From positions 144,859-208,858 of the forward strand of contig JAUIBT010000002.1 of assembly GCA_030428255.1 (NCBI GenBank): a stretch of DNA of 64,000 bases. The letters run 5' to 3'. Position numbers and translations under genes: made by a program. Of this stretch, positions 1 to 13,000 are shown piece by piece (the first letter of the stretch is position 1; the number at the start of each line of letters is the position of its first letter). The stretch is from Alphaproteobacteria bacterium (GTDB taxonomy: Bacteria; Pseudomonadota; Alphaproteobacteria; UBA7985; JAUIBT01). The notes beneath the pieces were generated by a model. It saw only the letters and a list, made by a program, of their open reading frames with translations. It ran no database searches and was not told the origin of the DNA.

Positions 1-60
1 GGTATGCAGCCCAGCTATTATGAGGCTTTGGCGGACTGGTACGCGGATATCGAACTTTAG
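1..60 (+). CDS. 3' end of an unidentified gene
   Basis: An open frame enters from the left edge and stops at TAG 58-60. The 19 visible residues end in YADIEL, are acidic and aromatic, and give no family. The stop sits 3 bp from the stop of the convergent peptidase gene, which supports a real gene end. Function cannot be stated from this fragment. Confidence 0.5.
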   Translation, partial: GMQPSYYEALADWYADIEL

Positions 61-63
61 GTG

Positions 64-1098
64 CTAGCCTTGCGCGGCCCAGTAGGCTTCGCCAGCCAGC
101 ACGCCGCGCCCCACCGCACGGGTCACACAGTCGGCCAGCAGCTCGCCGATCATCGCCAGATCATAGAGATCGCCTGAACCCAGCGCCTCACCCCGCAAGC
201 CGGTGGCGACCGCAAATAAGGTGTCGCCGTCCAAGGGCGTGTGCGAGGGACGCAGCGCGCGTGCCAGCCCATTATGCGCCATGGCCGCCAGCCGCCGCAG
301 TTGCTTTTGCGTCAATGGCAGGTCAGTAGCGATCAGGCCAATGCTGGTATTGGCTCCCAGGTCGTGGCCCTTCATCGGCAGCGCCAGCGGGGTGCTGCGC
401 AGTGGATCGCGGCCGGTTTCAACAGGTGCAAGGCCGAACTCGCCCGCCAGCTCCCAAGGCGCGGCCCAAAGCTGGCGCGCGCCCGGCTGGGGTTCATAGA
501 AGGGCGAGCCCACCGCATTCACCGCCACCAGCGCCGCCAGGCTCCAGCCTTTGGGGTGACGCAGGGAGGCCATGCCGAGCCCGCCTGGCCCGCCAGCGGT
601 CAGGGCACCATAGCCCGCGCCAATCGCGCCCAAATCTGCGCCCAAATCTGAGGAATCCCCCAAAGCGGCCACCGCTTCTTGCCCCAAGCTGTAGTAACGC
701 CGCGTCGCCGGGTCATAGTCTTGACCTCCATTGAGAAGGTCGAACAGGATCGCTTGCGGTACCAAGGGCACCCGCACCGGGCCAATAGCAAAGCCCCGCC
801 CTTGTTGAGCCAGGGCCGCCTGCACCGCCGAAGCCGCCTCCAGCCCAAAGGCCGAGCCGCCCGACAACACCAGAGCATCAATCTGCTCGACCGTCGCGCA
901 GGGGCCAAGCACGTCGGTCTCGCGGGTACCGGGCGCGCCGCCGCGCACATCCACCGCCGCGGTCATAGGAGCCTCGCCCAGTACCAGCGTTACCCCTGAG
1001 CGCAGCGCCGCGTCATGCGCGTGGCCGAGCTGTAGCCCCGCCACATCCAACAGTCCGTTGCGTGGACCCGGCTGCAAATCCTGCGGATCAAAGGCCAT
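64..1098 (-). CDS. P1 (DmpA/S58) family peptidase
   Basis: Predicted N-terminal-nucleophile hydrolase of the L-aminopeptidase/D-esterase (DmpA, MEROPS S58) family. These enzymes self-cleave ahead of a Ser/Thr that becomes the nucleophile and then act on N-terminal residues of peptides or amides. Visible landmarks are the N-terminal GPRNGLLDVAG, the VRGGAPGTRETD segment, VLSGGSAFGLEAA, and the GANTSIGLIATD stretch, where the Ser after NT is the expected nucleophile. The length of 344 residues is normal. I start at MAFDPQ because the nine codons upstream (MFLLQELFA) do not fit the family start. It is convergent with the gene at the left edge and divergent from the small secreted protein gene. 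The family is well supported; the substrate is unknown. Confidence 0.85.
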   Translation of the reverse strand: MAFDPQDLQPGPRNGLLDVAGLQLGHAHDAALRSGVTLVLGEAPMTAAVDVRGGAPGTRETDVLGPCATVEQIDALVLSGGSAFGLEAASAVQAALAQQGRGFAIGPVRVPLVPQAILFDLLNGGQDYDPATRRYYSLGQEAVAALGDSSDLGADLGAIGAGYGALTAGGPGGLGMASLRHPKGWSLAALVAVNAVGSPFYEPQPGARQLWAAPWELAGEFGLAPVETGRDPLRSTPLALPMKGHDLGANTSIGLIATDLPLTQKQLRRLAAMAHNGLARALRPSHTPLDGDTLFAVATGLRGEALGSGDLYDLAMIGELLADCVTRAVGRGVLAGEAYWAAQG

Positions 1099-1228
1099 GG
1101 CAAAAAGCTCCTGAAGCAAAAACAAACGAAATCTTGAAGCGCGGGCTGCGTGACCAAGGCTTTACAAATCGGCCTCTGGCGCGCCCAATAGACAGGGTAA
1201 AAGTCCTGGTCCTGCTTGGAAAGCCCCT

Positions 1229-1714
1229 TTGCGCCTCATGTTTGCTCGCCTTATGTCCACCCGCCGATCACCCGCCAACCTCCTGCTAACATGCCCATAT
1301 CGGCACAGGCAGTCTGCGCGCCACGTCCTTGCCCCCTTCGGCCTGGCCTTGCTTCTGGCGCTCGGGCTGATCGCGGCGCTGCCCAGCCTGGCCAACGCCA
1401 AGGGCTCCAGCGGCCAGCGGGTCTGCGCGTTGCGCTGGGGCATGAACCACGACCTGGGCTATTGCGGGCACATCTTGCGCAAACAGGGCGAATTGCGCCA
1501 CGTCAAGCTGGACGAAGTGCGCCGCTCCTACATCGGCTTTGGCTGGTCGAACGCTTGCAGCGGCTGGCATCACCTGGGCAACCTAAAAGTTGGTAAGACC
1601 ATCGTCGTGCATCGCGATTGCCTGGACCGCAAGCCCGGCCTGCTGCGCAACTGGCGCGACACCACGGTGCTGATTCAAAGCGTCGCCGGGGTGGCGCTAC
1701 TCTTGCTCGGCTAG
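1229..1714 (+). CDS. small secreted hypothetical protein
   Basis: A 161-residue protein I do not recognise. It has a basic N-terminus, one hydrophobic stretch ([14 protein letters not shown], about residues 39-52) and a likely signal peptidase site after LANA. The mature part is about 100 residues and Cys/Trp-rich: [30 protein letters not shown]. Four cysteines suggest disulfides in the periplasm. The start could also be the Met at 1238 or 1256; no clear ribosome site decides. Its last 18 bp overlap the 3' end of mutS on the other strand. The opposite strand is also open here, so the reality of this gene rests mainly on the signal peptide and cysteine pattern. Confidence 0.55.
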   Translation: MRLMFARLMSTRRSPANLLLTCPYRHRQSARHVLAPFGLALLLALGLIAALPSLANAKGSSGQRVCALRWGMNHDLGYCGHILRKQGELRHVKLDEVRRSYIGFGWSNACSGWHHLGNLKVGKTIVVHRDCLDRKPGLLRNWRDTTVLIQSVAGVALLLLG

Positions 1715-4462
1715 CAGCCCTTTGAGCTGATACAGCGCCTCCAGTGCCTGGAGCGGGCTGAGCGCGTCGGGGTCAAGGGCTTCTAGAGCCTCCAGAGCCA
1801 CTTGGCCTTGCGGGGCTACCGTCGGTCCGGCGTCGAAAACGGGCTCATCAACGTAACCAGCGGCCTCTTCTTCGACCAGGGCTTGAAACAGCGGCAAATC
1901 CTCGATCACAGAGCGCAAGCTGGAGCCCTGCTGCCCCGCTTCTAAGCGCTTCAGGATGTCTTTGGCGCGGGTCAAAACGCTGCGCGGTAGCCCCGCCAGT
2001 TCGGCAACATGAATGCCATAGGAGCGGTCGGCCGAGCCCGCTTCGACCTGGTGGGTAAAGATGATCTTACCCTTCAGCTCGCTGACCCGCATGCGGTGGC
2101 TGGACAGCAAGGCCAGGCGGTCGCACAGGGCCGTCAGCTCGTGATAGTGGGTGGCAAACAGCGTGCGGCAGCCGCGCTTGTCGTGCAGATATTCCAGGCA
2201 GGCCCAAGCAATCGACAGACCGTCAAAAGTGGCGGTACCGCGCCCGATTTCGTCCAAAATCACAAAGGAACGCGGCGTCGAGCGGTTCAAGATGGCCGCT
2301 GTTTCCACCATCTCGACCATAAAGGTCGATTGGCCGCGCGCCAAATCATCGGCCGCACCAACCCGGCTGAACAGCCGATCGACCAGGCCCAGCCGCGCCG
2401 ATTTTGCCGGAACGAAGCTGCCCATCTGGGCCAAGACCACCATCAGCGCGTTCTGACGCAAGAAGGTCGATTTGCCCGCCATATTGGGGCCGGTCAACAG
2501 CCACAGGCGGTCGCTTGCATCAAATTGGGTCTCGTTGGGAATGAAGCTCTGGCCCTGGCCCTGAGCGAAGAGCGCGCGCTCCACCACGGGGTGGCGTAAC
2601 GCCTCGACCTGCATGTCCAGCCCTTCGTCGAGCTGGGGCGGGCACCAATCGCGGCTGGTTGCCAGCTCTGCCAGCCCGGCCCAAACATCCAGGCGTGCCA
2701 TGGCTGAGGCGGCCTCGGCCAGATCTTGCAGCGCTGCACCCACGGCGGCCAACAGGCCCTCGAACAGCTCCAACTCCAGCGCCAGCGCGCGGTCGGCTGC
2801 CGAGGTGATGGCTTGTTCCAACGCGTTCAGCTCGGTGGTGGTGAAGCGCAGCGCGTTCTTCATGGTTTGGCGGTGAATAAAGGGCGATTCGGCGCTGATG
2901 TCGATCTTATCGGCGTGGTTGGCCGTCACCTCGATGAAGTAGCCCAGCACGTTGTTGTTCTTGATCTTCAGCGAGGATACGCCGGTCTCAGAGACATACC
3001 GCGCTTGCAGGTTGGCGATCAAACGGCGGCTTTCTGAGCGCAGACCGAGCAGCTCGTCGAGCCCAGCGTGGTAGCCGGGCTGAATGAAGCCGCCATCGCG
3101 CGCCAACAAAGGGGCCTCCGAGTTCAGCGCGTTTTGCAGGCTCACGCGCAATTCCTCAAAGTCGCCCAGGGCTGCACGGGCATCGACCAAACGCGGCGGC
3201 AATGCCAGCGTGGCCTGGGTCAGCAGCAAGCTGAGGCGCTGTGCCACCTCAACCGCCGACGCGACCGCCAGCAGGTCGCGCGGCCCGGCCCGGCCCAAGG
3301 AGACCCGCGAGACCAGGCGCGCCAGATCGGGGCAGCCTTTGAGCGCCGCGCGCAAATCGGAGCGCAACAGACCCGCATCGACAAAAAATCTGACCGCGTG
3401 CTGGCGCTCCATAATGGGCTCAAGTTCGGCCAGGGGGCGGGCGATCCACTGACCCAACAGGCGCGAACCTGCCGAGGTCACGCTGGTATCGATGCAATCG
3501 AGCAGCGAGCCTTTGCGCTGGCCATCGGGACCGGTCAGGATCTCCAGATTGCGCAGGCTGGCGGCATCCAATTGCAACAGAGCGTTTTCTTGCTGACGGC
3601 TGAGCGCATCCAGACGCGGCAGCTTGCCTTTTTGGGTCAGCTCTATGTAATCGAGCAGGCTGCCCGCAGCGGTCAGCTCAGCGGGCGCAAAATCGCCAAA
3701 GCCCTCCAGCGTGGCCACACCGTAGTAATCGCAAAGCCGCTTGTGGGCGTTCTTGGCATCAAAGCGCGCCTTGGGTTGGGCGCTCAGCGTCGCCTGTCCC
3801 TGGGTCATGAGCGCCAGGCGGTCAGGCGCGAATTTGGTCAGCAGCGGTGGCGCATCGGCGACCAACAGCTCGCGCGGTTGTAGAGCGGTGAGGCGCGCCT
3901 CCAAGGCGGCGTCGCTCTCAAGGCTGCAACAAAAGAAGCCGCCGCTAGCGATATCGACCCAAGCCAGGGCGCGCGCGCCCTTGCCTTCGATATAGCAGGC
4001 CAAATAGGCGGCGGCATTAGCGGGCAACAGGCTGTCTTCGGTCAGCGTGCCGGGGGTGACGATGCGCACCACCTCGCGCCGCACCACGGACTTAGAGCCG
4101 CGCTTCTTGGCCTCGGCAGGATCTTCGGTCTGCTCGCAGATGGCGACCTTGTGGCCACCGCGGATCAAGCGCTCCAGATAGGATTCGGCGGCGTGGTAAG
4201 GCACGCCCGCCATGGGGATGGGATCGCCCGCGTGCTGACCGCGATGTGTCAAAGTGATTTGCAAGGTCTCGGCGGCCAGCACGGCATCGTCAAAGAACAG
4301 CTCATAAAAATCGCCCATGCGATAAAACAGCAGGCAGCCTGGATGTGCGTCTTTAATCTCCAGGTATTGCTGCATCATCGGCGTGGACGCAGACCGCGTG
4401 CCTGCATCAGCACCAGAGCCAGGTTTTGCGTGGGGGCTTGGATTGGGCTTGGGGGGAGCCAT
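1697..4462 (-). CDS. mutS: DNA mismatch repair protein MutS
   Basis: Mismatch-recognition ATPase that starts methyl-directed or nick-directed repair. After a Pro-rich tail of about 25 residues the mismatch-binding domain begins (MMQQYLEIK), with the Phe-x-Glu reader in GDFYELF. Connector, lever and clamp domains follow, then the ATPase with Walker [10 protein letters not shown], Walker B region [11 protein letters not shown] and the FATHYHEL segment. The C-terminus has the short dimerisation tail ([17 protein letters not shown]). The start at MAPPKPN was chosen because the longer frame would run into the maeB promoter. Length of 921 residues is normal. It is divergent from maeB, an arrangement I recall from other alphaproteobacteria. 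Confidence 0.97.
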   Translation of the reverse strand: MAPPKPNPSPHAKPGSGADAGTRSASTPMMQQYLEIKDAHPGCLLFYRMGDFYELFFDDAVLAAETLQITLTHRGQHAGDPIPMAGVPYHAAESYLERLIRGGHKVAICEQTEDPAEAKKRGSKSVVRREVVRIVTPGTLTEDSLLPANAAAYLACYIEGKGARALAWVDIASGGFFCCSLESDAALEARLTALQPRELLVADAPPLLTKFAPDRLALMTQGQATLSAQPKARFDAKNAHKRLCDYYGVATLEGFGDFAPAELTAAGSLLDYIELTQKGKLPRLDALSRQQENALLQLDAASLRNLEILTGPDGQRKGSLLDCIDTSVTSAGSRLLGQWIARPLAELEPIMERQHAVRFFVDAGLLRSDLRAALKGCPDLARLVSRVSLGRAGPRDLLAVASAVEVAQRLSLLLTQATLALPPRLVDARAALGDFEELRVSLQNALNSEAPLLARDGGFIQPGYHAGLDELLGLRSESRRLIANLQARYVSETGVSSLKIKNNNVLGYFIEVTANHADKIDISAESPFIHRQTMKNALRFTTTELNALEQAITSAADRALALELELFEGLLAAVGAALQDLAEAASAMARLDVWAGLAELATSRDWCPPQLDEGLDMQVEALRHPVVERALFAQGQGQSFIPNETQFDASDRLWLLTGPNMAGKSTFLRQNALMVVLAQMGSFVPAKSARLGLVDRLFSRVGAADDLARGQSTFMVEMVETAAILNRSTPRSFVILDEIGRGTATFDGLSIAWACLEYLHDKRGCRTLFATHYHELTALCDRLALLSSHRMRVSELKGKIIFTHQVEAGSADRSYGIHVAELAGLPRSVLTRAKDILKRLEAGQQGSSLRSVIEDLPLFQALVEEEAAGYVDEPVFDAGPTVAPQGQVALEALEALDPDALSPLQALEALYQLKGLLAEQE

Positions 4463-4593
4463 GCTTGTTTCGCTATTCCGTACTCTAAAATCAGCAAAGC
4501 TAGGGGCAGCTTGCCGCATGCATTGCCGATTTGACTGTGCTAGCACAAGAGCTTGGTGCCAAAAACCGAGCAATCGACGGGAAAGAACAATAC

Positions 4594-6870
<2,277 letters not shown>

Positions 6871-7068
6871 AGCCGCTTCGCCATTATTCCACCCGAATCC
6901 ATCCCCGTAACAGGCCGATCAGCCTGCGACGCGGTTGCGTCTTGGCGTCCTAGCGCATAAAGATGTAGCAATTTGCATCTGTTCGCGTTTTGCATATTCT
7001 GATTGACGCTGGTCGCATCGGCGCGCCGACTATCAGACAGGGATCGAACCCACTAAGGGAATAAAAGT

Positions 7069-7749
7069 ATGTTTGGAAAGCCCCAAGATCAAAATCCAGG
7101 CGGTCCGCGCCCCGGCGGTGAGCCCGGTCGTCCCGGCCCGCGCCCTGGCGGCCCTGCCGGCCCCGCTGGGCGCCCAGTCCCAATGGGCGGCCCTGGTGCC
7201 TTTGGAGGCCCTGGCGGCCCTGCCAAGCCAAACGGCCCCGCAGGCGGCCCAGGTGGAGCGCCCGGCGCTGGCCCTGGTGGCGCTCCTGGCGGCCGACCGC
7301 TGCCACCGCGCCGCCCGGCCCAAGCCGCCGCTGCGCAACGCCCTCTGGGTGGCGAGCGCGCCAGTCTTGCGGGCCAGCAAGAAAATGGCCGTTTGACCGT
7401 CGGGCAGGAGATCAAGCTGTCTGGCGAGATCAAGTCCTGTGACCGCTTGGTTGTTGAAGGCACCGTCGAGGCGCAACTGTCCGACAGCCGTGCGCTGGAA
7501 GTCACCGAGACTGGCATCTTTCGCGGTACCGCCGAAGTCGACATGGCCGAAATCAACGGCGTCTTTGAAGGCGACTTAAACGTCGAAGGTCGCTTGTTCA
7601 TTCGTGCGCAGGGCCGGGTGTCCGGCAACGTTCGCTATGGCGAGCTTGAAGTCGAGCGCGGCGGGCGTATCGCTGGCGAACTGGGTAACCAGGGCGACAC
7701 GGCACCGACCAGCGGCTATCGCCGTCCCTATGAGGCAGACGAACTCTGA
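7069..7749 (+). CDS. bactofilin with long Gly/Pro-rich N-terminus
   Basis: Bactofilins polymerise without nucleotide into filaments at the membrane and act in cell shape, stalk or polar organisation. The C-terminal part, from about residue 110 (NGRLTVGQEIKLSGEI) to 205, is the bactofilin beta-helix, with repeated hydrophobic rungs such as LVVEGTVEAQL and INGVFEGDLNVEGRL. The first 100 residues are a low-complexity Gly/Pro/Ala tail (PGGPAGPAGRP and similar), longer than the short disordered tails common in the family. GGGA lies 10 bp before the ATG. It stands alone, flanked by about 200 bp of noncoding sequence upstream and 313 bp downstream. Confidence 0.93.
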   Translation: MFGKPQDQNPGGPRPGGEPGRPGPRPGGPAGPAGRPVPMGGPGAFGGPGGPAKPNGPAGGPGGAPGAGPGGAPGGRPLPPRRPAQAAAAQRPLGGERASLAGQQENGRLTVGQEIKLSGEIKSCDRLVVEGTVEAQLSDSRALEVTETGIFRGTAEVDMAEINGVFEGDLNVEGRLFIRAQGRVSGNVRYGELEVERGGRIAGELGNQGDTAPTSGYRRPYEADEL

Positions 7750-7853
7750 AAACCGTGAGACGAGCGTGGGCCCAAGCGCCCGCTGCTTGGCTGACGGCAA
7801 GACACTCAGTAACCGGACCTCGTGTGGGGTCCACGCGCTGAGTCGCCAAGCCA

Positions 7854-7889
7854 AAGCCCGCAAATTTGCAAAGAAATTTGCGCGGGCTT
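7854..7889 (+). terminator. possible terminator hairpin after bactofilin gene
   Basis: AAGCCCGC (from 7854) pairs with GCGGGCTT (to 7889). The inner AAATTT segments can also pair, with a 2-nt bulge on the 3' side. It lies about 105 bp after the bactofilin stop. There is no clean T-run after it, so it may be a transcript-end stabiliser rather than a classical intrinsic terminator. Confidence 0.4.
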
Positions 7890-7993
7890 CAGGGTTTGGA
7901 CACAATTTTAGCGTAAGGCTGGCCGACTTACGCAGATCCCTTTCTAGCGTCCCAACCAACCGGGGCGCGAGCCAACCGGGTCGATGCAGTCAG

Positions 7994-8047
7994 GTTTGGC
8001 ACGATAACCACGTTTGGCACGATAACCACGTTTGGCACGATAACAAC
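7994..8047 (+). repeat. 18-bp tandem repeat, three copies
   Basis: Unit GTTTGGCACGATAACCAC is present at 7994-8011 and 8012-8029 exactly, and at 8030-8047 with one change (CAC to AAC). The array ends 15 bp before the ATG of the IalB-like gene, so it lies in that gene's leader. The unit length is a multiple of three and reads VWHDNH in the open frame. Confidence 0.9.
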
Positions 8048-8062
8048 GACGAAGAGCTTTGC

Positions 8063-8584
8063 ATGACTATCATTCGCACCCTCGCTGTTATGGTGTTCGC
8101 CCTCGGATTTGCAGGCGCAACGCTGGCTGAGGAGATCACCGATCTCGGCACCTTTACAGACTGGTCCGCCTACAAGTTTCAAGAGGGCGGTTCGGACGTG
8201 TGCTATATGGCCAGCCAGCCGTCCAAATCCGAAGGCGACTATACCAAGCGCGGTCAGGTATTCTGGCTTGTGGCGCACCGCACGGCCCTGAACAAAAAGA
8301 ACACCTCCAGCTTTGTTCCCGGCTATACGCTGCGCCAGGACAGCTCGGTCTCCGTTGAGATTTCGGGCCGCACCTTCACCATGTTCGCCGGCACAGAGGC
8401 CGAAAACCAGGCGATCGCTTGGTTTCGCGACCAAGACGACACCTCGGCTGTTGACGCCATGCGCAAGGGCCTGACCATGATCGTTAAGGCGGTGTCCTCG
8501 CGCGGGACACTGACCACCGACGAGTTTTCTTTGCGCGGCTTCACCGCCGCCCACAACAAAATCAGCGAGGCCTGCGGCTTCTAG
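8063..8584 (+). CDS. IalB-like (invasion-associated locus B) secreted protein
   Basis: A 173-residue protein that resembles the IalB family of alphaproteobacterial periplasmic or outer-membrane proteins, named for Bartonella but widespread in free-living relatives. Its biochemical role is not established. A signal peptide is clear (MTIIRTLAVMVFALGFAGA, cut near LAEE). The mature part has the family pattern: FTDWSAYKF, VCYMASQP, a GQVFWLVAHR strand, SVEISGRTFTMFAG, and a C-terminal SLRGFTAAHNKISEAC. Two cysteines could form a disulfide. I chose the ATG at 8063 because it begins the signal peptide, with GAAGAG upstream. The tandem repeat sits directly in its leader. Confidence 0.8.
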   Translation: MTIIRTLAVMVFALGFAGATLAEEITDLGTFTDWSAYKFQEGGSDVCYMASQPSKSEGDYTKRGQVFWLVAHRTALNKKNTSSFVPGYTLRQDSSVSVEISGRTFTMFAGTEAENQAIAWFRDQDDTSAVDAMRKGLTMIVKAVSSRGTLTTDEFSLRGFTAAHNKISEACGF

Positions 8585-8776
8585 GCCAGCGCGCTTTTCG
8601 AGTTCGGCGACACTGCGCTTGTCCCGACCGCCTTGCTGCTGATTTGCGCCTTGGCTCGCTTGCCCATCCCATCGATGCGGCGCGCGAGCCTTTTGCTTTT
8701 TTGAGCCGAATCGCCTAAACAGGCGCTCCTTGGTCTCGACCTTTTGCCCCTGCCCTCTTCGAGCTGCCTTCCTTCT

Positions 8777-9934
8777 ATGCACGCCAGTCACGCCAAAGCC
8801 TTCGCCCCATCCGAAAGCCGCCAAGACGGCAAGATCAACCTGATCGGCCTGTCGCGCGACGACATCCAAGCTTTGTTCGAGGACCGCGGTCTGAAGGCCT
8901 TCCGTGTTAAGCAAGTTTGGCAGTGGATCTATGGCTGGGGCGTCACCGACTTCGACGCCATGACCAATCTGGCCAAGACCGTGCGCGCGCAGTTGGCCGA
9001 AGAATTCGTGATCGAGCGGCCCAAGGTCAAGCAGGCGCAAAACTCGGTCGATGGTACCGCCAAGTGGCTGTTGCAGTTCGACGACAACCAAGAGGTCGAG
9101 ACGGTCCACATCCCCGAATCGGATCGCGGCACGCTGTGCGTCTCCAGCCAAGTCGGCTGCACGCTGACCTGTAAGTTTTGCATGACCGGCACGCAAAAGC
9201 TGGTGCGCAATCTGTCGGCTGGTGAAATCGTCGGCCAACTTATGCTGGCGCGTGATGCCTTCGGCGAGTGGCCAACGCCGACCGATGGCTCGCGGCAACT
9301 GACCAATATCGTACTCATGGGCATGGGCGAGCCGCTCTATAACTACGAGAACGTCGCAAAGGCTATGCGCATAGTCATGGACCCCGACGGCATGGCCTTT
9401 TCCAAACGCCGCATCACCCTGTCTACCTCGGGCGTGGTGCCGGAATTGCGCCGCTGTGGGCAAGAACTGAACGTCAACCTGGCCATCTCGCTGCACGCGG
9501 TCAATGACGAGATCCGCTCGGAAATCATGCCGATCAACAAGAAGTACCCCTTGGCCGAGCTGTTGGCGGCTTGCCGCGACTATCCCGGCGTTTCCAACGC
9601 CCGCCGCATCACCTTTGAATATGTCATGCTGAAGGGCGTCAACGACAGCCTGGCCGACGCCCGGGCGCTGGTGCGCATTTTGCGCGGTATCCCGGCCAAG
9701 ATCAATTTGATCCCCTTCAACCCCTGGCCGAACTCACCCTACGAGTGCTCTGAGCCGCTGACTATCGCCAAGTTCCAGGACGTGCTGGCCCGCGCGGGCC
9801 TGTCAGCGCCGGTGCGCACCACGCGCGGCGAGGATATCTCGGCGGCCTGCGGGCAGCTCAAGTCCGAGTCGGTCCGCGAACGCAAACCGCGTCCACACGA
9901 TCACTTGCGCGCTCAGGTGGCCGCGGTCGGTTAG
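8777..9934 (+). CDS. rlmN: 23S rRNA/tRNA adenine-C2 methyltransferase RlmN
   Basis: Radical-SAM enzyme that methylates C2 of A2503 in 23S rRNA and A37 in some tRNAs, supporting translational fidelity. The CxxxCxxC cluster motif is visible in [12 protein letters not shown]. The [12 protein letters not shown] segment and the conserved C-terminal methyl-carrier cysteine in [11 protein letters not shown] are present. At 385 residues from MHASHAK the length is normal. A TTG at 8744 would add 11 residues, but the ATG is preferred. It appears to be a single gene with its own leader. Confidence 0.97.
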   Translation: MHASHAKAFAPSESRQDGKINLIGLSRDDIQALFEDRGLKAFRVKQVWQWIYGWGVTDFDAMTNLAKTVRAQLAEEFVIERPKVKQAQNSVDGTAKWLLQFDDNQEVETVHIPESDRGTLCVSSQVGCTLTCKFCMTGTQKLVRNLSAGEIVGQLMLARDAFGEWPTPTDGSRQLTNIVLMGMGEPLYNYENVAKAMRIVMDPDGMAFSKRRITLSTSGVVPELRRCGQELNVNLAISLHAVNDEIRSEIMPINKKYPLAELLAACRDYPGVSNARRITFEYVMLKGVNDSLADARALVRILRGIPAKINLIPFNPWPNSPYECSEPLTIAKFQDVLARAGLSAPVRTTRGEDISAACGQLKSESVRERKPRPHDHLRAQVAAVG

Positions 9935-10064
9935 CGCGAAGCGCGAACAATCGCCCTCGATTGCACCACAGCTGCTTGGGGTACATTTGCCGCAATATCA
10001 AAGAGATAGAGCACGCAAGACACACTCTTGGCCATTGGTCTGGCGTTAGCACGCATGCTTTCGC

Positions 10065-13000
10065 CTAGGGCATTGCCGCGACCTGAGCGGTGGTGCCCTG
10101 CGGTCGCTGTTGCTGTTCATCGGGCAGGCCCATCGCCGCTAGCAGGGCCTTGCGATTATTGCCCCAAGTGTAGCCTTGTATACTGTCCGAGCGCGGGTGT
10201 TCACGCTTAGCAAACAGCGCCTGCCAGTCTTGAATCGCGAGCGCCAAATCCTGTGGCGTGGAGCCAGAAAAATAGTAGGCCCCCTTTTCGCCAGCGATCT
10301 CGCGAAACACCGGAATATCGCGGGCGATGATCGGCAGGCCGTGGGCGGCCGCTTCGACCAAGGGCAAGCCAAAGCCCTCGCCACGCGAGGCCGTGATGAA
10401 TACGTCCGCACTTTCATACATGGCTTGCAGATATTCATCGCTGATACCTTGCAGCCAAAAGAGTCTCTTACCGCGCTCCTCGCAGGCATTCAGCGCAGCC
10501 TCGACCTGGGGGATAATTCGGCGATCTTCCGCGCTTCGCTCTGGCCAAAGCGCGCTGCCGACGATCACCAAATTGACGTCCTGGCCTTCGTCCCACAGCT
10601 GTTCGAAGGCAGGTAAGAGCTGTTCATAGCCCCGGCGCGGGCAGACCGAACCAACGGCCAAGAAGGTCAACTTGCCCTTCACAGCGCCAAGCACCTCGTC
10701 GGCGTCAGAGGGCATGCCGCTTGTCGGTTGGCTCTTGTCAATGTCGTATCCCAAGGGTGCTGCTGCTAAGCGGAGTGTCGGAGCCGGGCTGACAGTCTGC
10801 TCGAGCCAAGATTCGGTTTGTTGCCTCACCGTGTGCGAAATGCAGATCAAACCATCAGAGCAGCCCGCGATGGTCCGCAGCCAAGTGGTATGAAAGCCGC
10901 TGGTTTCAGGCGGAAAATATTCTGGGTGATCGATTGGCAGCACATCGTAAATCGTGAAATAGACGCCCATGCTTTTAGCGCGCATGTCTTGAAACAGGCC
11001 CTGTTGGGCCGCGATCGGCACCAGCAAGGGATTGAAATCCGCGCCGAAAAAGACGTCGCCCGCGTGAAGATCAACCGTCAAGTCCGGCAGCTTGGCTTTC
11101 GCTAGCCCCAAAAACTCGGCTGCAAATTTTCGCGCAAAGACCAACTCGACACCGGTCGGCGTTGGGATGAGCCGCACTGGCTCAATGAGAAACCCCGGCG
11201 GCGGGGAGGCGAATAGCCCCAGCAATTGGGCGCGCAGGGTGCGCTGAATCCCCGTGCGATGGTCTAAAAGAGCGATGCCGGTAACATCAAACAACAAGCG
11301 ACGCGCAGGCACAGGAAATGTGCGGCCATCTACCAGGGCCCGCGCCGCTTGCGCCACCGCCTCGTCCGTTGGAGTGCTGGATAAGGTCTTGCGCGCATGC
11401 TCCGCTATTCTTGGCAGGCTGTTCTCCGGACGCGCCTGCGCAACCAGCTCTTCAATTTTGCTGTGATACAGAGCAGCGACGGTGTTTGGGTTGTAGGCGC
11501 GCTCAAGGTAGGCACGCGCCTCTTGGCTCAAACTTTGCCTCAAGGCTTCGTCGCGATGCAGGCGCTGTATTGCGTCCGCCAACTGCGAAGTGTCAAATCC
11601 GTCTGGCACCTTTATCACCACACCGTCTGGAAGCTCGGCCAAGGAGCCATTGGCATTGACAATGGTGGGCAGGCCATATGCCAAGGCGTCTAACACGGTG
11701 CCAGAGCTTTCGCCGCGCGAGGAGCTGCGCAGCTGCACCGCGATATCAGCAGCAGCAAGATAGTCGCGATAGACCGCTTCATCCACGTAACCGGTGATCG
11801 AAGCGCGTCCGTTCGCGGTATCAAGATTGGGGGCCATTGAGGCCTTAAGGCAACTGCCGACAAAGAACAGGTGGCTGGAAAGGTCATCTGCCAACAGACC
11901 TGCCGCGATAAACGCATCAAGGACTGCCTGATTGCTCTTTGTGGGGACCAAATAGCCAAAACAGCCGACCACGAAGGCATCTTGGGCAAGTCCCAAGCGT
12001 TCACGCGCGGCCGCTTTGTCCGAAATGGGGGCCGGTTGCCGACCCAGCTGCACCTGTGCCAAGGGTATTTCCTTGCTGCCGTTCCAAATGCTGCGCAGAC
12101 CCGCCAGGGCGTGGTGGTTGGTCGTCAGGACGCCTTGGGCAAACTTGGCCAGGGAAAACAGCATAGGGTAGTGCTGACAAACCTTCGCGGTACCGTCTTT
12201 GCTGTAGCGCTGTTGAAGAGCCGCGTAGCCACCTTCTTCCCACAGAGCGTTGTTGGCGTACCCGCTGCGACTGGGGTCGCTCGCAAGTGCCAAGGTTATT
12301 TCGCCCAGGAATGTGCCATGCATCAAAAGGATGCCGGGAAATTCCTTGCTGAGGGCAAAGGCGTCCGTGTGAAAGTGCGCATTCCCAATATTGTAAACAA
12401 TGCGGTCGTAGTCGAAGGCACAGGCTCGAAAATCAGCGGTCGAAATGACTCGTCTTAGACCATCACAACTGTGAACCGCCGCAGGGTCGCCCTGCACAAC
12501 GCCATCAATCTCGTAATATTGCGCCAAGGAGGGCAGCAGAGCGGCTGAATAATCGGCGACACCGCTCTGGTCAGGGGGCAAGGGCGTCACAAAGGCCATG
12601 CGCGGCTTGGTCAAGTCTGCGGGTCGGTGCTTGGGAAGCCCTCCCGCTGCGATCCGCAAACGAAGGCCCGCAAGCTGCTCGTTTGTACCGGCCTCAATGG
12701 CTTCATGTGAGCTGGTTTGGGGGGCAAGGAAATGGTTGGCAAGCCGATGGAGCGCCGGCGTTGCCAGCACCTTTTCTGTGATGATGGCGTGCAACCCCTT
12801 GTGCTTGCGCAGCAGCAGCAACAAGCGCCGAGCCGCTGCACGGCCCAAGTTGTATCGCAGGCTATTTTGGTCCGCTGAAATCCAGCTTGCGAGCCCCCTG
12901 ACCACGCCTCTGCCTCGCCGTTGCGGAGCGCTGGCACCGCTCACCTGCCCAGGGTGCTGCCGCCCCAAGTGCCGGACCAGTTTTGGCAGATGCCGCGCCT

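Larger units (their letters stand above)
7750..8062. other. intergenic region with hairpins and tandem repeat
   Basis: This 313-bp gap separates the bactofilin gene from the IalB-like gene. It holds a short hairpin (GGACC/GGTCC near 7815-7832), the stronger hairpin at 7854-7889 and the 18-bp tandem repeat at 7994-8047. The plus-strand frame of the downstream gene stays open back to 7604, but codon choice and the repeat make coding upstream of 8063 unlikely. Confidence 0.6.

Noticed and set aside
3068..3883. 271-codon plus-strand frame inside mutS
   Set aside because: It is antisense to the MutS core and shows Gln/Arg-rich shadow composition.
7928..9496. 522-codon minus-strand frame opposite the IalB-like and rlmN genes
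   Set aside because: It is antisense to two well-supported genes and its residue mix (Gly, His, Arg, Gln, Ala) is what antisense frames of GC-rich codons give; no motif is seen.
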